From: a bacterium UBA7470
Lineage (GTDB): Bacteria; Pseudomonadota; Gammaproteobacteria; Burkholderiales; Burkholderiaceae_C
NCBI GenBank assembly: GCA_002479815.1
Contig: DLPA01000215.1
Location: forward strand, 1-18,946
Direction of reading: 5' to 3'
Length of the DNA: 18,946 nt
This document shows, in pieces, positions 9,146 to 16,086 of this stretch. The position numbers were made by a program, and so were the translations under genes. The notes beneath the pieces were generated by a model that worked only from the letters and a program-made list of their open reading frames with translations, was not told the DNA's origin and did not search any database. Position 1 is the stretch's first letter, and each line of letters begins with the position of its first letter.

Positions 9146-10306
9146 CTAACAAGCCGGTTTGCTCAAGCATGGTTTGGATTTGCCCAACTTGCGATACACC
9201 GTGGCGCGACTGATGCCCAGCGCACGTGCAGCCTCCTGGACATTCCCACGCGCGTCCTCGACCGCCTTGAGGATGAGGGCGGTTTCCATGTCCTTCAGCG
9301 GCACGCCATGTGTTGCGGTGCTGCATTTGCGTGGTGGGTGGCGCAGGGGTGCATCTGGACGCGTTTGGGCCAAAACCTGCAAGCGCAGTCCTGTCCAAAG
9401 GGGAACCTCAAAGGGGCCTTGTCTGGTCAATGCTGCATCGAACAACGTGTCTGCGCCCACAGCAAAAGCCAACGAGCAATGATCTTGCGCACTCCAGCGC
9501 GCGTGAAGGCTGAGCATATCGCGGGCTGTACGGTTCATTCCGACGAGATACCCCTCGTCAGACAAGGCGACCAAACCATCGCTGTCGTCGCCCAAGACGC
9601 GTCCAGGCCAGTTCAAACGCAGTAAAACCCGGTGAGGCTTGGATAAAACCAAGTGGTTTTCAATGCTGCGAGCGGATTGCTCGACCAAATGCTTGAGCGC
9701 GGGTTGCTCTGGCACGTTCACTCCTGTCAAGTCGAGCATCCCCACACAATGGCCATCGCTGCCAAAAATAGGCGCACCAGCGCAACTGAATACCGTCGTG
9801 TTGTCGAAAAAATGTTCTCCTCGATGCAGCCATACCGGTTGCAATTCGGCAAGGGTTGTACCGATGGCGGTCGTTCCCACCGCTGCCTCAGACAAGTTCA
9901 CGCCCACCCGGGCAATCGCTCTGGCATGTGGATTTTGATGGTCTACAGGGCCAAGCACTTCAATGACCGTGCCTTGCGCGTCCGTCAGAATCGCAAAGTG
10001 TTGTGTGTGCAGCATGGCGCGTGTCAACGACCGCATGACGCCGCGCGCTGCTTCACGCAAAGCGCGGCTGCGGTCGATGGCTTCACGCATGGCATTGGTG
10101 CTGACGGGAGCGAATGTGACTGGCTGATGGGGATCCAGTCCCAGGCCTAAGCAGCGCCGCCAAGATCGCTCAATGCAGGGCGATAACCACGGGACAGGGC
10201 TGGGTTGGTGTTGCTCCAATACCGCGCGGCGCGCTTGTGCAATGCGGGTGAGACGTTCTTGCTGTGCTAAGGCAAGGGTAGCGGAAAAAGACACAGCCAT
10301 GTTCAT
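9146..10306 (-). CDS. GAF / Fis-type HTH transcriptional regulator lacking the AAA+ domain
   Basis: A 386-aa regulator built like the ends of AcoR-type activators. The N-terminal part has the AcoR-like start (PWLSPCIERSWRRCLGLGLDP), then a GAF-type sensory domain (about 61-216, with ILTDAQGTVIEVLG, AAVGTTAIGTTL and GAPIFGSDGHCVGMLDLTG). A PAS-like stretch follows (about 240-270, GLVALSDEGYLVGMNRTA), and a C-terminal Fis-type helix-turn-helix (NVQEAARALGISRATVYRKL, about 355-375). The central sigma-54-interacting ATPase with its GAFTGA loop and Walker motifs is absent, so it is unlikely to be a sigma-54 activator on its own. The ATG at 10306 is preferred; a GTG at 10333 without a ribosome site would add 9 residues. 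Being just upstream of, and co-directional with, the DUF4212/symporter pair, it most likely senses a small metabolite and controls that transporter. Confidence 0.85.
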   Translation of the reverse strand: MNMAVSFSATLALAQQERLTRIAQARRAVLEQHQPSPVPWLSPCIERSWRRCLGLGLDPHQPVTFAPVSTNAMREAIDRSRALREAARGVMRSLTRAMLHTQHFAILTDAQGTVIEVLGPVDHQNPHARAIARVGVNLSEAAVGTTAIGTTLAELQPVWLHRGEHFFDNTTVFSCAGAPIFGSDGHCVGMLDLTGVNVPEQPALKHLVEQSARSIENHLVLSKPHRVLLRLNWPGRVLGDDSDGLVALSDEGYLVGMNRTARDMLSLHARWSAQDHCSLAFAVGADTLFDAALTRQGPFEVPLWTGLRLQVLAQTRPDAPLRHPPRKCSTATHGVPLKDMETALILKAVEDARGNVQEAARALGISRATVYRKLGKSKPCLSKPAC

Positions 10307-10512
10307 AGAAAAAGCCCCAACAGCCGATGACACAAAAGAGGAGACTCAGATGTGAGCTGAGCCTTACCACAGTTTCAAATGCAATATGCAGGCCATCCGT
10401 TTTTGTTGCAAACCGCAACAGTCTTGCGGGCAGTTTTGTCGTGGTATGGCACACACGATGCGTGTACCGTGGCGCATAGACCCTGCGACCAGCGATGATG
10501 ACAGGCAGGCCA
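10307..10512. promoter_or_regulatory. Intergenic region with overlapping inverted repeats upstream of the GAF-Fis regulator
   Basis: This region lies between the zinc-finger membrane protein gene and the regulator gene, both minus strand. It carries TGTTGC-N5-GCAACA (10404-10420) and, overlapping it, CCGCAA-N5-TTGCGG (10413-10429), so the central GCAA half-site is shared by two possible stems. It also holds CTCAG-N7-CTGAG at about 10345-10361. The spacing of half-sites at roughly one DNA turn suits binding of a dimeric HTH protein, possibly the adjacent regulator. No strong sigma-70 promoter was identified. Confidence 0.4.
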
Positions 10513-11553
10513 TCACAAGTCTGCGGCAAGTAGGCTGGTGCAGTCAGCACCGCCCGTGCCTCGAACTTGCAAGGCGACGCGTTGTTCCAATCGCAGTTGT
10601 GACCACACGCGGGGGGATACTTGACACGTCCATGTCTTGTTCGTTTGCGTTGCTTTCAACACCACACGGTAAGTTTCATGCCGCTGGCCCAGGCGCTCCG
10701 CTCCCAAACCGCCACCCCCCATCAGGCCTGGAGCCAATGACGGTTGAGGCCATGCAGGGGGTTGATGTGTGAGACCCTGCAGTTGATCGCTGCGTTGCAC
10801 TTGCCAACGGTTCACTCGGTAGCGGCATTGGTCGTCATAAATAGGCTCTTCTCGATAACGGGGCGTACATTCTTTGCGTTTGGTGAACGTGCCATCGCCT
10901 GCATCGACCCGAACATCATGGCACTCTTGACCGTCTGGAGTCGAGCGTGTCGAGCGTTGTACCCGTACGCGACTGATTTGGTAGGCATCTGCGGGCAGCG
11001 CGTCGCACCAACGGGTCTGGCTTACGGCGGTCAATCGTTCAATTTCGACTTCGCGGGTCCAGTTCTTATCGGCAATCACCGCTTGCTCTGGGTGGGTACG
11101 CATTGCAAAGTAGGCCATCACCAGCCCGAGCAAAGCGACCACTACCAGCGCATAGGTACCCCAGCCAGTGCGGCGTGCTGCTTGTGGTGGCGTGGTTGGT
11201 GTGGCTGGTTTGTCTTCCACCAACGGCACTTGTGTCGCGTCCTCTTTTGGACCGCCGCAATTGCCACAAAAGTCAGCGCTGGCTGCGTTGGGCGATTCGC
11301 AAAAGCGGCAACGCCAATCGACGCCCACATAACGGTGCGCCTTGACTTCGACTTCGGCGCCTGCGGGTGGAAAGTAGCGTTGCTGAGGGTCTTGTGCTGC
11401 ACCACATTGAGGGCAATGTCTGTGTGCGTGGCCCAGCAAGCCTGTCGCACCACAGGCCCCACAGTCCCACCACATTTGGTAGTGGGGCGATGAGGAGGCC
11501 GCAGAAGATAAGGGGGGGATAGAGGGGGACTGCTGCGCATTCATGCCCGCCAT
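10513..11553 (-). CDS. Membrane protein with zinc ribbon and RanBP2-type zinc finger, unknown function
   Basis: A 346-aa protein I cannot assign to a named function. In order: a short Ser/Pro-rich N-terminus; a CxxC-x12-CxxC zinc ribbon (C31, C34, C47, C50); a second zinc finger with the RanBP2 pattern W-x-C-x2-C-x3-N-x6-C-x2-C (W80, C82, C85, N89, C96, C99); a Pro/Thr linker; one membrane segment (about 132-150); and a C-terminal domain of about 195 residues, probably extracytoplasmic, with several cysteines (C183, C211, C229, C243, C310, C338) that could form disulfides. The zinc fingers would be cytoplasmic. The gene begins 18 bp after the kinase gene on the same strand, so the two are probably one operon and the protein may be a partner or substrate of the kinase. 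An ATG at 11544 is an equally possible start. Confidence 0.75.
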   Translation of the reverse strand: MAGMNAQQSPSIPPLSSAASSSPHYQMWWDCGACGATGLLGHAHRHCPQCGAAQDPQQRYFPPAGAEVEVKAHRYVGVDWRCRFCESPNAASADFCGNCGGPKEDATQVPLVEDKPATPTTPPQAARRTGWGTYALVVVALLGLVMAYFAMRTHPEQAVIADKNWTREVEIERLTAVSQTRWCDALPADAYQISRVRVQRSTRSTPDGQECHDVRVDAGDGTFTKRKECTPRYREEPIYDDQCRYRVNRWQVQRSDQLQGLTHQPPAWPQPSLAPGLMGGGGLGAERLGQRHETYRVVLKATQTNKTWTCQVSPRVWSQLRLEQRVALQVRGTGGADCTSLLAADL

Positions 11554-11571
11554 TATCCGGGCGGACTGAGC

Positions 11572-13443
11572 CTAATTGGAGTTAGACCTGGGCTGTTGAA
11601 AGCGACTGCAGACCTGCATTTGTCGATACGTGGGCAATTTGCACGCATCCCACAAACAGCTTTCTCGGGCGAAGAAACCTTCTTTGTCTTGGCAAGGCTC
11701 GCTGGGGGGGGGCGGTGGCTTGACGGGTTCGGGTTTCGGTTCTGGTGCAGGAGGCGGCGGCGGTGGCGGTGGTGCAGGCGTTGGCTCGGGGGCCGGTGTG
11801 GCAGGCGTGGGGTCGGTTTTCGGTTTAGCGACTGGCTTGCTTGTCGCGGTGGGTGCGTTGGTTGTGGGGGGCGCAGGCGGTGTGAGCGGGGGCGGTGTGA
11901 TAGCCCCAGGGGTCAGGGGCGCAGATGACGTGGCGGAGATGACTTCCTCTTGGGGTTCGCTGGGCGTATTGGGGGCAACCACTGCGGTGGGCGCGGGCAC
12001 GGCGGGCGCTGGAGCGCGCCCCCACATCAGCCATGCCGCAAGCCCCAAGGCTGGTACGACCAACAAGGCTGGCCCCCACGCAGGCATACGCCGCCGCGGG
12101 GCGGTCGGCTCTGGTGAGAAAGACGATGGCGCGACATCCAACACCGTTGCCTGAAACTCCGTGCGAGGGGCGTTGGTGCTGGTGGTGATTTCCCACGCCA
12201 TGCTCAAAGTGCTGTCATCCCCACGCATCTGCGCTACAGGCGCTGGGGATGAGGCGATGAAGGTGGGCGGGGACACGGCAGGTGCTGGAGTGAGGGCCAC
12301 GGTGGCATCGTTCGACGATGGGGCTGGGGCTTGTCCAACCTCTGTCGGGCTTTGGCCTGTGTCGGACGCATGGTGGCTGGTGTCTGTGGCTTGCGCTTGG
12401 CGTTGCGCCGGCACGGCCAGGGTGGCCGCATAGGCAGCGGCTGCCGCCAAACTCGCTCCTGTGGTGGCGCCAGGTGGTTCTTGTACGCCTTCTTCAGGTA
12501 CGGGGGCACCTTGCAACAGCCACAACAGCGTGGGCCTGCTTTCAGGCTCCACCAACGCCAAGGCGCTGCTGCCGCCCGTGACTTGTGTCAAACGCTCCAA
12601 AGGCAAGACACCTTCGCAGGCCTGCACCAGGGCGGCGCTGAACGCCTGTGCGGTTTGATAGCGCAGGTCTGGGTTTTTGGACAAGGCCTTGTCCACCACC
12701 GCTGCCAGCTCGGGCGGTACTTGTGGACGCAAGCCTTGCACCGGTGCGTGTGCAACGTGCAGAATTTTGGCCACCACCGCCATGGGGTGTACACCCTCGA
12801 AGGGCAGAACCGAGGTCAACAACTCGTACAGCATGACACCGGCAGAAAACAAATCGCTGCGGGCATCCACCTCTAAGCCTTGCACTTGTTCGGGCGACAT
12901 ATAGCGTGGCGTGCCGATGGACAGGCCGCTGACCATCGTGCCGTTGTCTGGCCCATCCTGCATTCTTGCAATGCCAAAGTCGGTCAACTTGATATTGCCC
13001 GCCACATCCAGCAGCAGGTTTTCAGGCTTGATGTCGCGGTGGACGATTTTTTGGTGATGCGCGTGTTCTAAAGCCGACAGCACATCCAAGGCAATGCGCA
13101 CCGCTCCCACCACAGAAAACTGAATGCCTTGGCGCAGACAGTATTTCAGATTGATGCCGTTGACGTATTCCATGACCAGATACGTCACTTCGTCGTCACG
13201 GCCCGTGTCGTGTACGCTCACAATGGCGGGGTGCGACAAACGTGCCGCTGACCGTGCTTCGGTTAAAAAACGCCGTTCGTACTCCAGGGACACTTGCGTG
13301 GACAATCCCCCAATGCGGATGGTTTTGATGGCGACGGTGCGCTGCAGCTGCGGGTCGTGGGCGATATAGACCACGCCCATCGCCCCGCGTCCTAACTCGC
13401 GCAAAATTTCGTAACGGCCAAGTTGTTGTCGAGTGTCGTTCAT
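11572..13443 (-). CDS. Transmembrane Hanks-type serine/threonine protein kinase
   Basis: A 623-aa kinase of the bacterial PknB-like class. The N-terminal catalytic domain (about 9-275) has every key element: glycine loop GRGAMG (18-23), ATP-binding K40, catalytic HRDIKPEN (135-142, D137 as base), DFG (155-157), GTPRYMSPEQ (177-186) and DLFSAGVMLYELL (197-209). An Ala/Pro/Ser/Thr-rich linker follows, then one membrane segment (about 457-475), a proline-rich extracytoplasmic stalk with a run of nine prolines (about 480-580), and a compact end with four cysteines (C584, C596, C601, C612). No PASTA repeats are present. The ATG at 13443 starts just before the kinase fold; the upstream TTG at 13479 adds nothing recognisable. 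It is divergent from the response-regulator gene and followed by the zinc-finger membrane protein gene. Confidence 0.93.
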   Translation of the reverse strand: MNDTRQQLGRYEILRELGRGAMGVVYIAHDPQLQRTVAIKTIRIGGLSTQVSLEYERRFLTEARSAARLSHPAIVSVHDTGRDDEVTYLVMEYVNGINLKYCLRQGIQFSVVGAVRIALDVLSALEHAHHQKIVHRDIKPENLLLDVAGNIKLTDFGIARMQDGPDNGTMVSGLSIGTPRYMSPEQVQGLEVDARSDLFSAGVMLYELLTSVLPFEGVHPMAVVAKILHVAHAPVQGLRPQVPPELAAVVDKALSKNPDLRYQTAQAFSAALVQACEGVLPLERLTQVTGGSSALALVEPESRPTLLWLLQGAPVPEEGVQEPPGATTGASLAAAAAYAATLAVPAQRQAQATDTSHHASDTGQSPTEVGQAPAPSSNDATVALTPAPAVSPPTFIASSPAPVAQMRGDDSTLSMAWEITTSTNAPRTEFQATVLDVAPSSFSPEPTAPRRRMPAWGPALLVVPALGLAAWLMWGRAPAPAVPAPTAVVAPNTPSEPQEEVISATSSAPLTPGAITPPPLTPPAPPTTNAPTATSKPVAKPKTDPTPATPAPEPTPAPPPPPPPPAPEPKPEPVKPPPPPSEPCQDKEGFFARESCLWDACKLPTYRQMQVCSRFQQPRSNSN

Positions 13444-13605
13444 GGAGAGTGCCAAACGCTGCTGCGGGATGAGCTGCAATTGTCAGCCATTTTGTCGCAG
13501 AACCGTGGGGAATCGTCCACATCCATCCTTTGCGGTGTCAAACATGAATGCAGTTTCTGGCATCCTTATCGAGTTTGTATTTTTTCATTCACACCCTGTT
13601 TGTAT
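13444..13605. promoter_or_regulatory. Divergent kinase / response regulator promoter region
   Basis: This 162-bp gap must hold the promoters of the minus-strand kinase operon and the plus-strand two-component operon. The right part (13570-13605) is AT-rich. No hexamer pair close to sigma-70 consensus stood out, and no Shine-Dalgarno precedes the response-regulator ATG, so a short or leaderless mRNA is possible. Confidence 0.35.
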
Positions 13606-14343
13606 ATGGCCCATCTGTTGATCGTAGAAGACGATGAATTGTTGCGTGACGGTTTGGAGAGCCATTTTCAACAAGCCGGTTATCAAGTGATGACGGCTGC
13701 CGACGGGTTGACGGCCCTGGGCTTGTTGCGCGCCACCCCTTTTGACGGCGTGATCTTGGACTTGGGGCTGCCACAAGTCGATGGCATGGCGCTGTTGCGC
13801 ATCGTGCGACAACAACAAGCCGCCTTGCCCGTGCTGATCTTGACGGCCCGCGACGACGTGCAAGACCGCATCGAAGGCTTGAACGCTGGGGCTGATGATT
13901 ACTTGACCAAGCCCTTCAACCCTGACGAGCTGCTGGCACGCGTGCAATCCATGTTGCGCCGCGCCAGCTTACCGGCGTTTTCAGCCGGACAAACCGGTGA
14001 TGACGAGCCTGTAAGCAGCAAGCAGCCCAGCACGTCGTCAGGCGATATTCAGTTGGACGGCGCGACCCTGCGGGCGTGGGTGCAAGGCCACGCCATCGAC
14101 CTCACCTCCCGCGAATGGGTCTTGCTGGATTTGCTGGTCAAGCACCGAGGCCACGTCATCAGCCGAGAGGCGGTGCTGCAAGCGTGGCAGGCCGAGGCCA
14201 GCGAGGGTGGCGGGGGCGGTACGGTGGCCTCGAATGCCCTCGAGGTGTACGTCCACCGACTGCGCCGCAAACTCAGCGCCACCCGCTACGGCGTGCGCAA
14301 CATACGTGGCTTGGGCTATATGCTGGAGCAGGACGCACCTTGA
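13606..14343 (+). CDS. OmpR-family response regulator (TctD/QseB-like)
   Basis: A 245-aa two-component response regulator. The receiver domain (1-120) has the acidic pocket D9/D10, phospho-acceptor D52 in ILDLGLPQVDG, T80 and K102 in LTKPF. A linker of about 25 residues, rich in Ser, Gly and Thr, leads to an OmpR/PhoB winged-helix DNA-binding domain (about 145-243; LTSREWVLLDLLVKHRGHVISR, then NALEVYVHRLRRKL and VRNIRGLGYML). The wing loop contains an unusual Gly-rich run (EGGGGGTVAS) before the recognition helix. The ATG at 13606 starts exactly at the receiver fold (MAHLLIVEDDE), but no Shine-Dalgarno is visible upstream. The stop overlaps the TTG start of the sensor kinase, so the two form an operon and a cognate pair. 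Sequence pattern is closest to TctD/QseB-type regulators. Confidence 0.93.
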   Translation: MAHLLIVEDDELLRDGLESHFQQAGYQVMTAADGLTALGLLRATPFDGVILDLGLPQVDGMALLRIVRQQQAALPVLILTARDDVQDRIEGLNAGADDYLTKPFNPDELLARVQSMLRRASLPAFSAGQTGDDEPVSSKQPSTSSGDIQLDGATLRAWVQGHAIDLTSREWVLLDLLVKHRGHVISREAVLQAWQAEASEGGGGGTVASNALEVYVHRLRRKLSATRYGVRNIRGLGYMLEQDAP

Positions 14344-15812
14344 ACACACCGCCTACGTTGAGTATGCCCGACAGCCCCTCGGCCCTGATCTCGCTGCGCC
14401 GGCAACTGCTGCTGTGGCTGCTGTTGCCGCAACTGGTGCTGTGGGCGGGGGGGGGCTTGTTGGCCTACCGGATGGCCTTGACCTATACCGAAAAAGCCAT
14501 CGACCAATCGCTGATGCAGTCCGTGCGGGCGCTGGCGCGGCAAGTCAAACCCATCGGCTCGGGGCTGCTGATCGACTTTCCCCGCGCCGCCCAAGACGTG
14601 CTTGAACAAGACCCCGACGACCGCCTGAGCTATACCGTCTCGTCTCCCCCCGGCCAATTCCTCCTGGGCAACGCCCGCCAGCCCCTGCCCGCCCCGCCGC
14701 AAGAGCCGGAGCTGGGCGTGCCCATGCGCTACCGCGCCGAGTTGGGGGGCAAACCCTTGCGCATCGTCTCGCTGGATGTGCCCTATGGCGACGAAGACAC
14801 CCGTCAACGCCTGCGCGTGCAAGTGGGCAAAAGCTTTGCGGTGCAGCAGCGCATCGCAGCGGAGTTGATTGCCGACATCCTCGCCCCCTTGCTGGCGCTT
14901 GGCCTGCTGCTGAGTGCCTTGGTGCATGGCGGCATTCAACGCGGCTTGGCCCCACTGAAACGCCTGACGGCGCAGCTTGAAAACCGCTCGGTCAACGCGC
15001 TCTCGCCCATCGAACTCACCCAAGCCCCGCGCGAAGTTCACGCCCTTGCCTTGGCCGTCAACAGCTTGCTGACCGAAGTCGCCCGCAGCGTGGGGCAAGA
15101 GAAACGCTTTTTAAACGACGCAGCGCACCAGCTCCGCACCCCCTTGGCGGGCCTCATCAGCCAAGTGGAGTTGGCGCAAAAAGAAAGCCAAGACCCCGTG
15201 GTGCAAGCCCGCTTGACCAAGGTGAGAACCGGCGCACAACGCAGCGCCCACTTGGTTCACCAACTGCTGACCTTGGCCCGCGCCGAAGCCCCCTTGCGCT
15301 TACAACAGATGGATTTGGCGAGCTTGGCGCAAGACGTGGCCCGCGAATGGGCCCCCCGCGCCGTCCATGCGGGCATGGATTTGGGCTATGAAGGTTTAGA
15401 CCACCTGCCCCTGCAAGGCGATGCGCTGCAACTGCGCGAAGCCATCGTCAACCTGCTGGACAACGCCCTGCGCTACACACCCAAAGGCAGCCGCATCACG
15501 TTGCGGGTGCAAGCCCATCCCGCCACTGGACAAGCCTCACTCATGGTTGAAGACGACGGCCCGGGCATTCCCCCCAGCGACACCCACTTGGTATTTCAAC
15601 GCTTTTGGCGCGGCAACGAGCAACCCGGTGGCTGTGGCCTGGGGTTGGCCATCGTCCAAGAAATCGCCCACCGCCACGGCGGCGAAGCCAGCGCCGAACC
15701 GCTCTATCCCCACGGCCTGCGCATCACCCTTCAATTGCCGTGGCGCACCCCCACCTCTGCCGTAACGACGCATCCCCCCTCCCCATCTCCCCCCGTTGGG
15801 AGGAGGAGCTGA
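14340..15812 (+). CDS. Two-component sensor histidine kinase (TctE/QseC-like)
   Basis: A 490-aa inner-membrane histidine kinase. It has two membrane segments (about 23-45 and 177-197) flanking a periplasmic domain of about 130 residues of the 2CSK N-terminal type. A short HAMP-like linker follows, then the dimerisation helix with phospho-acceptor H263 in DAAHQLRTPL, the N box (REAIVNLLDNALRYTP, 366-381), G1 (DDGPGI, 405-410) and G2 (GCGLGLAI, 431-438). The chosen TTG at 14340 overlaps the regulator stop as TTGA, with AGGA 6 nt upstream; the ATG at 14364 is the alternative. The last 20 residues are a Pro/Ser low-complexity tail that seems to read into intergenic-like sequence. The signal is unknown: TctE relatives respond to tricarboxylates, QseC relatives to other cues, and no tctCBA genes are in view. 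Confidence 0.92.
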   Translation: MNTPPTLSMPDSPSALISLRRQLLLWLLLPQLVLWAGGGLLAYRMALTYTEKAIDQSLMQSVRALARQVKPIGSGLLIDFPRAAQDVLEQDPDDRLSYTVSSPPGQFLLGNARQPLPAPPQEPELGVPMRYRAELGGKPLRIVSLDVPYGDEDTRQRLRVQVGKSFAVQQRIAAELIADILAPLLALGLLLSALVHGGIQRGLAPLKRLTAQLENRSVNALSPIELTQAPREVHALALAVNSLLTEVARSVGQEKRFLNDAAHQLRTPLAGLISQVELAQKESQDPVVQARLTKVRTGAQRSAHLVHQLLTLARAEAPLRLQQMDLASLAQDVAREWAPRAVHAGMDLGYEGLDHLPLQGDALQLREAIVNLLDNALRYTPKGSRITLRVQAHPATGQASLMVEDDGPGIPPSDTHLVFQRFWRGNEQPGGCGLGLAIVQEIAHRHGGEASAEPLYPHGLRITLQLPWRTPTSAVTTHPPSPSPPVGRRS

Positions 15813-15849
15813 GCGCCACCCTCTGCTGCCGTATGGTTCTAAAAAAGAG

Positions 15850-16079
15850 TAGCAAAAAAAGTGAGCTGCTTACGCAAGTAATACGAGAATTTTTGGCGAT
15901 TTGATGCTGAAAATATGATGTTTTTATCTGAAAAACAAGGTTCAGGCAGTAAAAAAACCCGTTTTCAGGTCTGAAAAACGGGTTTGAAGGTCATTTTTGA
16001 CGTTTTTTCGTCTATTTTTTAGTATCAAAATGGCTGAAAGCCTCGTAAAACTTGCGTGACAAGCTCACTTTTTTTGCTA
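15850..16079. repeat. Long imperfect inverted repeat filling the convergent intergenic region
   Basis: The outer 18 bases, TAGCAAAAAAAGTGAGCT at 15850-15867, are matched perfectly by their reverse complement at 16062-16079. Further in, ACGCAAGT (15872-15879) pairs with 16050-16057, TACGAG (15882-15887) with 16042-16047, and the centre closes on the terminator hairpin at 15955-15985. Over the outer 38 positions I count 33 matches. The arms are about 110-118 nt each with A/T-rich, less conserved middles. It lies between the sensor kinase stop and the ABC ATPase stop, leaving no other room for genes. Confidence 0.85.
15951..15985 (-). terminator. Central terminator between the two-component and ABC operons (possibly bidirectional)
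   Basis: AAACCCGTTTT(CAG) at 15955-15968 pairs with (CTG)AAAAACGGGTTT at 15972-15985. Read on the minus strand the stem is followed by seven Ts (15957-15951), a strong intrinsic terminator for the ABC transporter operon. Read on the plus strand it is followed only by TTTGAAGG, then other T-runs further on, so termination of the two-component transcript there is less certain. Confidence 0.8.
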
Positions 16080-16086
16080 TTTGTTT

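Noticed and set aside
10447..10461. A sigma-54-like element on the plus strand (TGGCAC then ATGC with correct GG-GC spacing)
   Set aside because: It points into the antisense strand of the zinc-finger protein gene with no plus-strand gene downstream, and the -12 part is imperfect; probably chance.
11630..12154. A glycine-rich 174-codon frame on the plus strand
   Set aside because: It is the antisense image of the kinase's proline-rich stalk, since CCN codons read as GGN on the other strand.
14076..14339. An upstream extension of the histidine kinase frame from 14076
   Set aside because: This extra part overlaps the response regulator's DNA-binding domain in another frame and is Arg/Pro-rich; the real start is the TTG at 14340 or the ATG at 14364.
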